The notes: generated from the letters alone by a model not told the origin. 64,000 nt of DNA from Lycorma delicatula (GCF_047948215.1 NC_134461.1:82670103-82734102), one strand, 5' to 3'. Counted from the first letter of the stretch, positions 1 through 11,401 are shown. Translations and numbers: made by a program.

Positions 1-69
1 TGTATAAAGTTATATAACTCGAAAATCTCCAAAACTACCATATCAATTTCATTGCAATTTAGATATCCT

Positions 70-296
70 CTCTCTTCTTTTCCTGTTTAGCCTCCGGTAA
101 CTACCGTTTAGATAATACTTCAGAGGATGAATGAGGATGATTATGTATGAGTGTAAATGAAGTGTAGTCTTGTACATTCTCAGTTCGACCATTCCTGAGA
201 TGTGTGGTTAATTGAAACCCAACCACCAAAGAACACCGGTATCCACGATCTAGTATTCAAATCCGTGTAAAAATAACTGGCTTTACTAGGACTTAG
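70..296 (-). mobile_element. SINE A, copy A1, 5'-truncated, with target-site duplication
   Basis: This is a minus-strand copy of the tRNA-derived SINE A. It keeps the body and the tail (CCGGAGGCTAAACAGGAAA on the minus strand) but lacks the tRNA-like head, which should be at the right end. The 14-base direct repeat AATTTAGATATCCT flanks it exactly at 56-69 and 297-310. Truncation at the head side with a direct repeat is the expected result of target-primed reverse transcription. Confidence 0.85.
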
Positions 297-310
297 AATT
301 TAGATATCCT

Positions 311-1904
311 GTTGTAGTGTATCTGAGGTTGTACATGTGATAATCTCATGAAGATTGGTTGAGTCATTCTTTAGTTACGCTCTATTTATGGTCGAGAATA
401 TTTGAACGGAACTTGTTAGAAGCGTGGTGCGTGGTTCGTTATAATGCTGCAAGACGAAACGTGGAAATAAAATGAAATAACGAAAAATTGGTCTTCTTGC
501 TCAGATCTGCGCAATGTTTTTTTACAGCATTTCATAAGTAGGTAAAAGGAAAAATTCTGACTGACTTTTATTTTGTTTCCTTTTGAAAAAAATATTAACT
601 CATTTAATCTAAAATTTTACAAAAAAAACTTCGATCCATAAAAAAATTGTTACACATAAAAAAAAGTACTAAAATAAAAAATAAAAACAATATTGCTAAA
701 TAAAAAAAACAAAAAAACAATAGTTTGTTTTTTATGGAAGAATGATAAAACGCTTTCGCGTTTTCATCGCCCGAAACTAACATAATACAATATTACAAAG
801 GAAACATTTCCATAATTATTAAATCGCTGAATGCAGATGCAACACAATAGAAACATATTCAATATCATGAATGTTAGCTCCTAATTTAAATTTCCGATGC
901 AATGCCGTATATGACGCTAACAGACATCGCAGAAAAAGAAACTTCAACGTTCTAACTTACAGCTATATCATAACGCAACAAGCTTTGTTCTTAATTTCTG
1001 AAGTAAATTTTTTTAATGTTGTTATGAAGCTAATTATTAATCTTCAAACGAATTAGCAAAAATATATAACACAACTAGTATAAGGCCAACACACACAGAT
1101 GTTTTGGGTCGAAGCGTTTATCGATTCTGTTTATAATTACAGCTGTTCTGCGATGGCGATTTTTGACAGAATTTATGGGTGGAAGATAACTGCCAGAGGC
1201 AGTTTTTGTTTTTAATACTTCAGTTAATTTCTTTACATTGTACTTTTTATTATTTCTTTATACATAGTTTTAATTACATTTCAAGATTTTTTTTGTTAAT
1301 TTACTTAAATTAAAATTATTGGAAGAACAGAAAATTCAACGTAGAACAATTAATTGGTGAAGATATTTTTATTAATCATGAGTAATTCGTGAAAAGCTAT
1401 GTTGAAATCCGAATAAATTCATTCTTAGTTTTACCTGATTTTAGAAAAAAATTATCCTTATAATAATAAGGAAATTATATTACAGTAGTTTCCTTATAAA
1501 AATGACTTTTTGATCTTTCACTGGTCTATATATCTACGATTGAGTGTCCCCAAATTCGTTATTTTTTCCTTCTTTTCCAACGATAATATAGTAATGATGA
1601 TGATAACAACGATTTTCGCAGAATTATATATTTTTCTTGAACTTCAATCCACGTCTTGTACTAAGGACGAGTAACCAGCTCTAACTACTATTTTCAAGAT
1701 GACGGCCGACTATTCTAAAACCCGTATACTTTATAGATCAGTTATTCCGTTAGTCACCTATGTTGACCAAACTATTGCTCTAAAGAAATTACAATATACT
1801 GATAATTTTTATAAATTAAAAAGACTGTTTCTTATCAGTACTATTCTTATTAACATAATGGTAATGAACACATTGGGGGTCCATGGGACGAAGCCCCCTC
1901 TCTC
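311..1904. other. AT-rich sequence, nothing assigned
   Basis: Homopolymer-rich, strongly AT-rich DNA with frequent stops in all frames. Short open frames at 871-1056 and 1699-1917 show no recognisable domain, and the second runs into the SINE A copy that follows. I see no repeat family or gene. Confidence 0.4.
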
Positions 1905-2290
1905 TTTTTTTGTTTAGCCTTCGGAACTACGTAAGGTAAAACTTCAGAGGATGAATGAGGATGATATGTATGAGTGTAAGCGAAGTGTAGACTTGTACAG
2001 CCTCAGGTCGACCATTTCTGAGATGTGTGATTAATTGAAACCCAACCAACAACACCGGTATCCACGATCTAGTACTCAAATCCGTATAAAAGTAACTAAC
2101 TGCCTTTACTAGGATTTGAATCTTAGAACTCTCGACTTCGAAATATGCTGATTTAAAATGACGAGTTCATCATTAATATAGTCTTACTGTATTAACAATA
2201 AAGTAATTACATTTTACATGGGCACCGGTCTTAACTGGTAGATGAAATTCAAGGAGATACTTTCATTTTATATTGATGATTTTTTCGAAC
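1905..2290 (-). mobile_element. SINE A, copy A3, within a longer repeated segment
   Basis: The SINE A body on the minus strand runs from about 1912 to 2125. It is followed by about 160 bases that recur after another minus-strand copy at 33875-34255 (shared landmarks GACGAGTTCATCA, TCTTACTGTATTA, GATACTTTCATTTTAT). The two copies therefore descend from one longer unit. The head region here is altered compared with the intact copies. Just beyond, 2305-2327 is a small hairpin (CTACCGG/CCGGTAG) built from a SINE A head-like sequence. Confidence 0.75.
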
Positions 2291-2744
2291 CCGTGGAGGA
2301 TTACCTACCGGTTAACCAACCCGGTAGATAGAACGGAGCCTCCTGGCTAGACGGGAAGTAGACCAGCTGGTGAACGATAATAATGTGTAACCTATCGTGA
2401 TATTTATTTACAATAAGTCTGTTGCAATTAGTATTTACTTAAGTAAAAAAAAAAATCAGAATTAAAAAATGAAATGGATTAAGCAAATATAAATGAATGA
2501 ACAACTCTAACATCCGTTACCAATTAACTGACTGATGTTCTGTCGTTTAATTAATTGATTGATTGACCAAGTGATAAACTGATGACTAAATTACTTTATA
2601 AACAAATTAATTGATTGAAACATGATAATTACTTTATTGTTAATAAATAGGTTTATTCCTTATTAAATATTAAAATAAAATATTTTTTTATGAATGACAA
2701 GTAATTACAGTAATATACTAACAGTGACAAGTAATACATTAGCA

Positions 2745-2880
2745 ACTACAGTGGATACCGGTGTACTTTGGTGGGTGGTTAGGGTTCAATTAACAACACA
2801 CCTAAGCTATCGTCGGTCTGATTATGTACAAGACTACACCTCATTTACATACCATACTTATCTAATAGGGTCATGAAGTT
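2745..2880 (+). mobile_element. SINE A body fragment, copy A4
   Basis: A plus-strand fragment of SINE A. It matches the body (GGATACCGGTGT, GGTTCAATTAACAACACACC, CAAGACTACACCTCATTTAC) but lacks the tRNA-like head and the 3' tail. The open frame over it is a by-product of the repeat. Confidence 0.7.
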
Positions 2881-2915
2881 GCTTATTATTTACAAGTTGA
2901 AAAGATTACAACATA

Positions 2916-3150
2916 TAGTCGAAGGCCTGTATGTTGTGTAAATACACTGATGGAAATGTCTGCGAAGGCATTTGCATCGGTGGTATTCTGACAAACGCCA
3001 AACTGATGACTGTGTTACCAGGTTTAGAATGTCTAAATGATGATCTCCGGTAAAGCCCAACAGGGCTAGGAACGGAAGGAGTGGTGTGGCGAACGGAATG
3101 GCGGGTGTCTTCTCCTACGGGGCCTGGATATCCATTTGTTATTTTTATTA
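2916..3150 (+). repeat. Dispersed repeat H, copy H1
   Basis: About 235 bases of higher-GC sequence that recur in the same orientation at 63507-63755. Shared blocks are TTGTGTAAATACACTGATG, ACATTTGCATCGGTGG-like text, AACTG(A/G)TGA(C/T)TGTGTTA, CGGTAAAG(C/T)CCA and GGCTAGGA. It contains a short palindrome, GTGTAAATACAC. I see no conserved reading frame. It may be an untranslated part of a retroelement; the class is unknown. Confidence 0.65.
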
Positions 3151-4007
3151 ACCGTAAGCTACCACGATCAGCTACATGAAAAACTCACATTTGGACAAAA
3201 AAGAAATAACTGAATACTAAATTTCATCAAATGTATTGAATTCTAAATAGAAACTAAAAGTTTTTTTCTGAAAAACGAGTGTTTATTCCGATTTCCGATT
3301 CTAGTTCTGTAATCATTACCTCTAAACCAATCTGAACATACGAGTGTCATCTTGTTATGAGGAACTTCGGAAAAATCCAACATAAATGTATTATAACGTT
3401 TTTCATCCAAAGTTTTATAGACCATAACACATTCACCGCGGTAAATTACAATTCAAGATTCAATACGCATCCAAATATTTTGGCATTGGCAATAAGCAAC
3501 CAAATGTTCTATTGCATTTTTGAGCAACAGTGACGAGACTCGACATTTACGTCGTACATCCAACTGACCTTTATTAAAATTCCAAACTTTTAAGAATAAA
3601 ATGCACATAAAGGAACTGATTTCAGTTGGGCTTTTTTCGTTAAAAGATATTATGATCAATCACCTCATCTATTCATTGTTCCGAGACAAGAAATAATACA
3701 TATCTAACTATGTTAACAAAAGATTAGTAACAATAAAAGAAAATAACGTTATTTCATATACAGTACATGAACAGCTGTATTATAGACTCTTTCAACCCGT
3801 CTCTACTTGTAATCATATGACTGTTGATTTAACTGGCAGTTAAGAAGTTATTAGTTCACATTTCCCGCAAGAAATGTCAAAATTTGATCGTGTTGTAACT
3901 GTGTTAAAAAATAATTCGTAACTTACTACAATAATAATAAACTATAATTTTTAAAGTTTCATATCTAATTTTCATGTATTTTCTCAGACGGAAACCTATA
4001 AAAAATA
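3151..4007. other. Unassigned AT-rich sequence
   Basis: Contains two adjacent minus-strand open frames (3453-3659, then 3243-3425) separated by a short gap. Together they could be a decayed coding sequence read leftwards, with a cysteine-containing run near 3480-3540. I recognise no domain, so I do not call a gene. The rest is AT-rich. Confidence 0.3.
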
Positions 4008-4009
4008 TA

Positions 4010-5267
4010 CAGAGCGTTCGGAAAGTCGCTGAACAATATGTTTTAGAATTATATGGAGCATTTTATTCGGCGTTAATTTGGTTGCCCTGTAGGTTCGTTG
4101 GGCGTTAACCCACCGGGTTGGTCTAATGGTTAACGCGTCTTCCCAAATCAGCTGATTTGGAAGTCGAGAGTTACAGCGTTCAATTCCTAGTAAAGCCAGT
4201 TATTTTTACACGGATTTGAATACTAGATCGTAGATATCGGTGTTCTTTGGTGGTTGGGTTTCAATTAACCACACATTTCAGGAATGGTCGAACTGAGAAT
4301 GTACAAGACTACACTTCATTTACACTCATACATATCATCCTCATTCATCCTCTGAAGAATTATCTAAACGGTAGTTACCGGAGGCTAAACAGGAAAAAGA
4401 AAGGTTCGTTGGGCGTTGTTCAGTAATAAACCAAGACGTCAGATGTCGAGTTCTGACTGAACGTGCTTCGTTTCATTTATCTGAATCAATATTTGCGAGA
4501 AATGTAATGGTTCTTTCGATAGAGGAACGGAGTTTTCTTGTTGAATACGTCCTTTGTGAAGGTGACTGATTAAGTGTAGTACAAATTTTCTGAAAAGTTT
4601 CCACATACTCCAGTTCCTCACCGCAATACAGTTCGAAAAATTTCAGACAAGGTCTGTTGAAGACGCTGATCGAAATGGAAGATCACCTAAACTAAACGAA
4701 CGGAAGTTGCTTGATATTTTGGATGCTATGACCGAAAGTCCAACAAAGTCATTGCATAAGGTAGCACAACAGCAAGATATCGGACTTGCTATCTCACATA
4801 AAACTGTAAGAAAAGATCTGAAACTTTTCCCTACAAAGTACGTGTATTCAAGAACTGAAACCTACAGATAATGCCAAAATACTAAATTATTGAAAACGAT
4901 TTAAACGTTTTATTGACCAAAATTCCATAGGTATCCTCGGCCCGATCTGTTCCCAGAAGATAGCGAAACAAACAATATAACGCAAAAAATCACGGACAAT
5001 TGACGAACTAAAAACGCAATAACGGCATACGTACGAGACATTCCAGTATATCAGTTGGCTCAGTTGTTTGAAAACAAAATGAAACGTGTGCAGTGTTGTA
5101 TTGATGTTGGAGGAGGTCAGTTTCAAACCTTTTATAAAATAATCCAGTTATTGTATTATCTGTTTCTATAAAATAATGAAATAAAAACACAAACTAATAA
5201 ATAATTAAGAAAGTTTCGTCATTGCACTTCCATAGTTCTACTGCACAGAAACTTTCCGAAAGCGCTG
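4010..5267 (+). mobile_element. Tc1/mariner-like DNA transposon with inactivated transposase, interrupted by a SINE
   Basis: The ends are imperfect inverted repeats, CAGAGCGTTCGGAAAGTCGC on the left and CAGCGCTTTCGGAAAGTTTC read from the right, and TA lies outside each end (4008-4009, 5268-5269). Between them, plus-strand frames broken by stops and frameshifts match a transposase of the arthropod DUF4817/IS630-like type. About 4503-4640 resembles the N-terminal helix-turn-helix (SIEERSFLVEYVL). About 4640-4860 carries an NGRSPKLNERK-like linker followed by a second HTH with SHKTVRKDLKLFPTK. About 4990-5130 keeps traces of the C-terminus (TIDELK, then a glycine-containing end). The catalytic DDE/D region is not preserved. 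Without the nested SINE the element is about 0.95 kb. Confidence 0.8.
4107..4401 (+). mobile_element. SINE A, copy A2, near full length, with 16-bp target-site duplication
   Basis: The best reference copy of SINE A in the window. The tRNA-derived head carries an A-box-like TGGTCTAATGGTTA and a B-box-like GTTCAATTCC about 55 bases later. An unrelated body follows (GTAAAGCCAGTTA, GGTTTCAATTAACCACACA), then a tail CATCCTCTGAAG...CCGGAGGCTAAACAGGAAAA. The insertion duplicated AGGTTCGTTGGGCGTT, present at 4091-4106 and 4402-4417. Removing the SINE and one duplicate restores the continuity of the host transposon. Transcription would be by RNA polymerase III from the internal boxes. Confidence 0.93.
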
Positions 5268-6491
5268 TATATACGAGTATAGGTGGATTGTAATTAATCT
5301 TATTTTGTATAACGGTAAAAAAAGTTTAAAAAAACTTAAATTACGGATTAGGAAAAAACATAGCAAAATCCTCAATTTTGTTTCAAATTGTTATACACCT
5401 AGCATAGATTAAGCAATTAAAATGAAAATCGATTAATAAATATTTCATAAAAATGGATACAAACACGTTCTGGAATTTTTATGGCACAAAAAAAGAAACA
5501 CGAACTTAACTTCGGACTATTTTTATTCGATTTTGTTAAAGTCATATTTGGGTAAAAATATCTTTCCTAACTAAAATAACTATTAATTGGAAAAAAAAAA
5601 TCGAAATATAACCGGAAAACGATTATATTAGGCGATAACCTTGAAGAAATATTAATTAGTTAATAGGTAGTTAAAAAGACATTTTTAGATTTCTATTACT
5701 TTTCCTCGCGGATGTATAATTGAATTAAATTAAACATCAAGTGGATAGACGATGGAGTAAACTAAAATTTCCACGGGGGTATTTTTATCTTTCTCCTCAC
5801 TCCCTCACTCTCTCTCTACCGCTCTCAAACCCTCTCCCTTTCTCTCCGACAAACCTTTCTTAAGTTCCGTGAATCGACAGATCTCAATCCCCTTTACAAA
5901 CATTTATGGACACCTATTATTCTTATACGTATATTCGGCGTTCACATGCTGTTTTTAAACATCGACTCCTCTGAAAGGCTCCGTAAAGTTTCAATCGAAA
6001 TTTCTCAAAAGACGACACTCCCCCCCCCACTATTTTTTATGGAGAACCCCGAATTAGGTCTCGAAACCCGGAGAGCGAATAGTCTGGATTCTATTCACCC
6101 AAAATAAATAGGTAAATTACTCGGCATTAAAACAAAAATTATTAAAATTTATGATACTTAGAATATAGTTCAATTTGGTAATGTATTCAAGCCGCAGATG
6201 TTGTGGTTGGTTCAGAAACCATTAGTTCTGAGCCTAATGGGTTCTGAATTTTACGTCGCGTAAAATTAGAAATAAAATCATATTGCAACACCACCCCTCA
6301 ACACCATTATGGTAACTTTAATTTTCCATTAATTTTTCCAACTAATGATTATTTTTAGTGTAATTATTAAACGGTTAATTAACCTTCAAACTTATCCAGG
6401 CTTCTTTTAGATTTACCAGTAAAAATCATTAATTACAGAAGAACAATGAAAATTCCGCAAAGGTCGCTTCTGTACTGATAACATTTTTATA
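5268..6491. other. Unassigned; includes a pyrimidine-rich tract
   Basis: About 5795-5855 is a C/T-rich tract (CTCACTCCCTCACTCTC and similar). 5870-6110 is less repetitive and modestly GC-richer than its flanks, with no open frame or repeat match that I can see, so it could be conserved non-coding DNA. The rest is AT-rich. Confidence 0.35.
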
Positions 6492-7440
6492 ATGCAGCAG
6501 TTAATTGAAAAGAAACTAGAAACCCATTTGATATTCGCGGATTTGGTAAAGATAAAAGCGTTATTCAAATCCACGAATGTCAATTCGGTTTCTACTCGAA
6601 ATTCTGTTGTCTACATTGTCAAAGGACAATGTAGACAGAACAAAATTATGGGAAGAAATGAAGACGATAGGAATAACACATCTTATCTTCTTATTCATAG
6701 TGTGTACAGGGGAGGCGATTGAAGATTGTTGATGACAGAAGAGATATTAATGTGAATAGAAGGGTTAGACAAGGCTGCAGTTTGTCGCCGATACTTTTTA
6801 TAGGTGAATCAGAAAACGAACTCCAGTTGCTTGCATAAAAATTTACTAAGATAGCTGAAAACATAATTGTAAAGTTCCCACCACGAGAAAACCAAAGTCA
6901 TGGTTTCTTTTGGCGACGAACCTCTTCGATCTAAGTCATAAGCGGTCAGATTTTGAAACAAATGACACATTTTATTTATTGAAGATGTGACAATTCTTAT
7001 TTAAAAAGTAATGATATAGATAAATTTGTGGAACGGTTATAAGAAATTAAAAACATAAAGTTGGCATTAATACCATTATAAAGTTTTATAAAACATTAGC
7101 ATTGCCTACTCTTCTTTATGGGAATGAAAGCTGGATGATATAAAAAAAAAGAATAATAAACTCAGACAGCTGAAATAAAATTTTTAAGGACAGTGAAGGG
7201 TTGGAACTAGGTTGGTTAGATTCAGAAATGAGAGAATGAATTCAGGATGTAAATGAACAGCACAGAGATAACTAGCTGATTCATGTTCAGAGAATGGAAT
7301 ATAATACGGTACCTAACATGCACTGGACTGTATCTCAAGAGAAAGCCGAAAGATTGGAAGACCGAGGTTACGATGGGTGGAACAAATCTAGAACCTAATC
7401 CTTGACGAAAGATGGTGATAATGAATTTATCGACAAAGAA
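6492..7440 (+). pseudogene. LINE reverse transcriptase remnant (copy LINE-1 of this window)
   Basis: Plus-strand frames broken by stops and shifts give reverse-transcriptase blocks in the right order. About 6492-6550 resembles LIEKKLETHLIFADL. About 6645-6700 gives KLWEEMKTIGITHLIF. About 6760-6800 gives RVRQGCSLSPILF, the QG.SLSP block. About 6880-6930 gives KTKVMVSFGDEPL, the KTK motif after the active site. About 7110-7140 gives LPTLLYGNESWM, and about 7270-7300 gives LIHVQRM. The YADD/FADD catalytic box should lie between 6800 and 6880 and is lost. No RNase H domain is visible. This is the C-terminal two thirds of a non-LTR ORF2. Confidence 0.8.
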
Positions 7441-9560
7441 GTAATTATTTTAAACATTCTTGAAAATGTTTTCGTGAGTCCATGAAAAAAAAATCAAAAT
7501 TTGTTAAATATATAAAAATAAAAGTTTATTTTATATGTGTATTAAAGTAATCCTGTTGTTTTAAAATTTCTAAAAATATGGCAGGAAGAGTTTTCAAACT
7601 CACAACTTAATCCATCCCCCTTAAGATTCCTTCTTATATACATCACACTTGAATTGATATATTGTCTCATAATACAGAGAAGCGCCTAATTATATACAAA
7701 GTTATTATAATGCTTAAGGCGATACATAGGGAAAAAATTTCAGGATTTCTGCTCGAATTAATAAAACACTGAACAGGTTTAGTAACTTACAAGCTCATTA
7801 TTATTAATACAATGACTGTCTGAATCGTCAATGTTAACCGCTGTACATCCTACTTAGTCCAATAAAACAGACACCTATCAACTGTTTTAAAATAAATTTA
7901 AATTAAATTTTTGGTTATAAATTACAAAAGAAAAACGAAAAAAGGCCAAAATTCTCAAATCAATCTTATCAAAACATTTTATATATATATATTCAAATTT
8001 TGTAATGTTAAATAATACAAATTAGAAAAAAAATTACGAACTAAGTGACAGATAAATTATATACATAATATACTATTTATTTATATAATAATGAATATCT
8101 GTGAATTATAAAAAAATAAAAATAAAAATATAAAATTCGTGACACAGGCACGAGCAATCCTCACGACTGAAAGAATATAAAAAGAAATAGGTACAACCTT
8201 TACTACTTCTACTACTATTACTACTACTAGATTTTATAGTAATACATACAACGCTATTGTACGGGTAAGGTATCATAGACATCTGTGCGCGCGCGAGCAC
8301 ACACATACATTTCATATACATACACAAAAGCAACAAGTCAGACAGGCTGAAGACTGCCTGCCTGCTTTCAACCGTCTATCTCAACAAGTAAAAAATAAAA
8401 AAATGCATAATAAAAAAAATTCAAACAAACAAAAAACCTCACTCGCGCTCACTGACTGAGACTTGAACTGTACATAACAACAACAAACCATGTTTCATTA
8501 CAAATAATAAATTATAAACATCAACAAGTATATATAATTTATAAATATATACAGGTAAACTGGTCGCAACTATTTCATTTAAATTTTAAATGGACAACTC
8601 TTTAGATAACAAAAATAAGTTTGGTTAATTTGTATTTTATATATATATATATATATATATAAAGTAAAAAACAAATCATATCGTTCAAAATGTAAATGTA
8701 AATAATAATAAATTTTGAATAGCACAAGCAAAAACTCAGTTTAAAAAAGAAGAAAGTTCTATATAAAAAAATCTTTAAATTTCATTTCATAAAAAATCAA
8801 TCAATTTTTGAAAAAAATATATATATAAGGAATTGAAGCTAAATTATTAATACGCTTCAAAACATTGAAGAATTGGATAAGTATTACTTTTTATAAATTT
8901 GTTTTTTATTTTTTTATAAAAATAATTTTCTCTATTAAATTTATTATAAAAAATTATATTTTATTTTTATAAAAAATAAGGGTAAACCAAAAAACCCACG
9001 AATGCACATATGAAAAAACCGTTCGTTTGCATGAAACGCAAAAGCCGAAAGATATGTTATTGATGAAAATTAGAAAAGGAATATCAAAAGATCTAATGAA
9101 ACAACTAACAAACGTGACCTAAGTTTCCCTGGAATGAGGGGACATGAACTAAGGGGAACAACAAGCAAGATCATCGTCGATATATTACATCGGTTCCAAA
9201 ACAACTTCTCGAGGTGTAGTATCACAGAGGCGGCGTGCTTTACGAAAAATGTTAAAATGCATTAATATTTGGGTTTACGTGGTATCCAAGAAAAGATAAA
9301 ACGCTTCAGTTCTAGGAATGAATTACGCCTAAACAATCACATAAACTAGTTATCCATTAACCTCTTGGACAACGGTTAAGTACTAATCCTTAATGACTGC
9401 AATCGATTTATGATAATTTCAGATACCTATGATAATGACTATATGATGATTATCTAATGTATGATGTATTTATGTGATTTTTATGTTAATACACCCTGTT
9501 GAATGTGCTATTTCTATTTACTCTTCTCCGTTTATGTTTTTTCGTTTACTTGTATTTCAT
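7441..9560. other. AT-rich sequence with simple repeats
   Basis: Includes a (TA)n tract at 8637-8660, a purine/pyrimidine alternating GCGCGCGCG/CACACA stretch near 8285-8310, and a C/T/A trinucleotide-rich patch (CTACTACTATTA) at 8200-8230. From 8995 to 9420 the sequence is more complex and could be a decayed coding repeat, but I could not assign it. Confidence 0.35.
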
Positions 9561-9770
9561 TTTTACTTCCTTGTACGAAGTAAAGGAAATAATGTAATCG
9601 CGAATAATTTCAGTTCTCAGATTTTAACGGAAATATCCATTTTGACCACCCCTGAATCAATTTTGATTAATTTCAGCGTGACGTGTATACGTAGATATGT
9701 ACGTACCTCGCAACTCAAAAACGATTAGCCGTAGAATGTTCAAATTTTGTATTTAGGGCTGAATAATAAT
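9561..9770 (+). mobile_element. Family C, 5'-end fragment, copy C1
   Basis: Matches the left 200 bases of family C: the terminal TTTTACTTCCTTGTACGAAG with its hairpin partner GAAGTAAA, then ATCGCGAA, TTTCAG, AACGGAAATATCCATTTTGA and the ACGTACCTCGCA region. It stops where other copies read TTAGGACTGTTGT. Confidence 0.75.
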
Positions 9771-9834
9771 TAACCTTTTCGGTTAATAATTAACCTTTTT
9801 TCATGTTTTCTTTTAGTGAAAGAAAACTTGAAAA

Positions 9835-10080
9835 AAAAATCACAAGTTATTAGTGAAATAAAATTTTATGTACTTGTCATTTTAATTCAACAATTTTTAC
9901 AGTGGTTAATAATTATTAATAAATCAATATATCTGAATTAAATAAAATAAAATATATATATATATATATTTTATAGTCTGATTCGAACCGATGTGTGCTT
10001 GGTTACGGATCCGACACGTTTCACTTACACCACATAACTACTTGAGTGAAACAAAATTATAAACTAATATAAAATGCTGA
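9835..10080. mobile_element. Rearranged family C pieces in opposite orientations, with a tRNA-like segment
   Basis: 9835-9890 matches the right part of family C on the plus strand (AAGTTATTAGTGAAATAAAA, TTTTATGTACTTGTCATTTT). 9892-9995 matches the adjacent part on the minus strand (GGTTAATAATTATTAATAAA, then AGTCTGATTCGAACCGATGT), so the segment folds back on itself. A (TA)n run lies at 9953-9970. The minus strand of about 9975-10040 carries a B-box GGTTCGAATC after some 60 bases of tRNA-like spacing, but the arms do not pair well. It is not a functional tRNA gene. Confidence 0.6.
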
Positions 10081-10127
10081 TACGGACAACACAAAAAAAT
10101 ATGATGCAATACCACATTACATCACAT

Positions 10128-10386
10128 TGTGGTGGACACCACTTCCACCACATTTAAACAGTAATAAAGGGGCTTATATTCTATCCTAATATTTCAAGTA
10201 AGATTGTTGAATTAATAATTCTATAAATATTTGATGTTAATAACTAATATTTTAGCAATTGTGTAACTGTCCACTTTATTAAAGAATTGGGGGATCGTAT
10301 CTCACTTTTAAATGAAATTCAGCAAAAGATATGTATATGTAAATTAATAGGCGTACAAGCACGTCATGTGGGGTCCACACCAGATT
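10128..10386 (+). mobile_element. Family D element, copy D1
   Basis: About 260 bases with landmarks CTATCCTAATATTTCA, AACTGTCCACTTTATTAAAG and GGATCGTATCTCACTTT. It ends with GGCGTACAAGCACGTCATGT, GGGGTCCACACCAGATTTTT, the same 3' end as family C. The left end contains its own GTGGTGGACACCAC palindrome. Confidence 0.75.
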
Positions 10387-10643
10387 TTTTCTTTCTTCAT
10401 CTCTTTCTTCCTTCTTTCTTTTTTTGATTCCTTTTCGTTGTTTGGCCTGTATTGCCATTCCACTTTACAGTTTATAAATTCTAGTCACAAGTTTTGATTA
10501 TTGTGGAGTTTCGATGGGAAAACCCTATCAAGTGTTTTGTACGATCATATTTACCTAAGTTTTCTATACGATGTAACAGACTGTAAATAAAATTTCGAAA
10601 CAAATCGCAATATTTGTCTTTCTTTACACTTATTATCTTTATG
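10387..10643. other. Unassigned, T-rich
   Basis: Begins with a C/T-rich patch (TTTCTTTCTTCATCTCTTTC), then mixed AT-rich DNA. No gene or repeat recognised. Confidence 0.3.
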
Positions 10644-10940
10644 ACCTTTTTCCTTTTTAGCCTCCGGAAATCACAGTCACATATTACTTCAGAGGATGAA
10701 TGAGAATGATATGTACGAGTGTAAGTGAAGTGTAGTCTTGTACAGTCTCAGGTCGACCATTTCTAAGATGTGTGATTAATTGAAACCCAACCACGAAACA
10801 ACACCGGTATTCACGATCTAGAATTCAGATCCTTATAAAAGTAACTGCCTTTACTAGGATTTGAACGTTCGAATTCTCGACTTCGAAATCAGCTGATTTG
10901 CGAAGACGCGATCACCACTAGACCAATCCGGTAGGTCTTC
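10644..10940 (-). mobile_element. SINE A, copy A5, near full length
   Basis: Minus-strand copy. The right end carries the tRNA-like head (ACCAATCCGG, with TGATCGCGTCTTC in the head on the minus strand) and the left end the tail (TTTTTAGCCTCCGG). No clear target-site duplication remains. Confidence 0.82.
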
Positions 10941-11401
10941 AAGATTATTTACCTAAAACTTAACTAAACCTAATTTCTCAACTCATGGTTCACCAGTCTA
11001 GTTCACACCTAATCGAAATTCTTTTTTGTTATTAATATTACGACATCGTCAATTATTTTTTAATATTATTCTGTTAACATTTAAAACGCCTCTACCCTTT
11101 TCTTTTTGTTTAATTCCCTACGATCCGTGATTCACTATCACAAAGCGCTATACTGTGCTACAAAGTGCTGACTAGTACAGACATTTTTAAGTGTTTTTTT
11201 CTAATTCGTAGTACAATTTGGTACTACAAGACTTGTTTTTTTTTTGCATAAACCTCTTCTTGTTTGTGCAGTCTGTTTTATATAACTACAATCCTTATTC
11301 CATCCTTCGAAATTAATTTTACAACATAAATAATAAAATTCTCCCACTAGTGGTGTATTTTGTTCACCTGTAATTATTTTTTGTACAAATTAAAAAAATT
11401 T
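10941..11401. other. Unassigned
   Basis: AT-rich; a mild patch of complexity at 11110-11180 (AAAGCGCTATACTG/CAAAGTGCTGACTAG) shows no domain or repeat match. Confidence 0.3.

Noticed and set aside
3243..3659. Two neighbouring minus-strand frames that might form one decayed gene
   Set aside because: No family resemblance found and a stop between them; left as unassigned.
8106..8336. 76-residue minus-strand frame with a cysteine-rich start
   Set aside because: It overlies CA/GC alternating and trinucleotide-rich sequence; composition explains it.
9975..10040. tRNA-like segment on the minus strand with GGTTCGAATC
   Set aside because: The acceptor and T arms do not pair convincingly and the block occurs in all family C copies.
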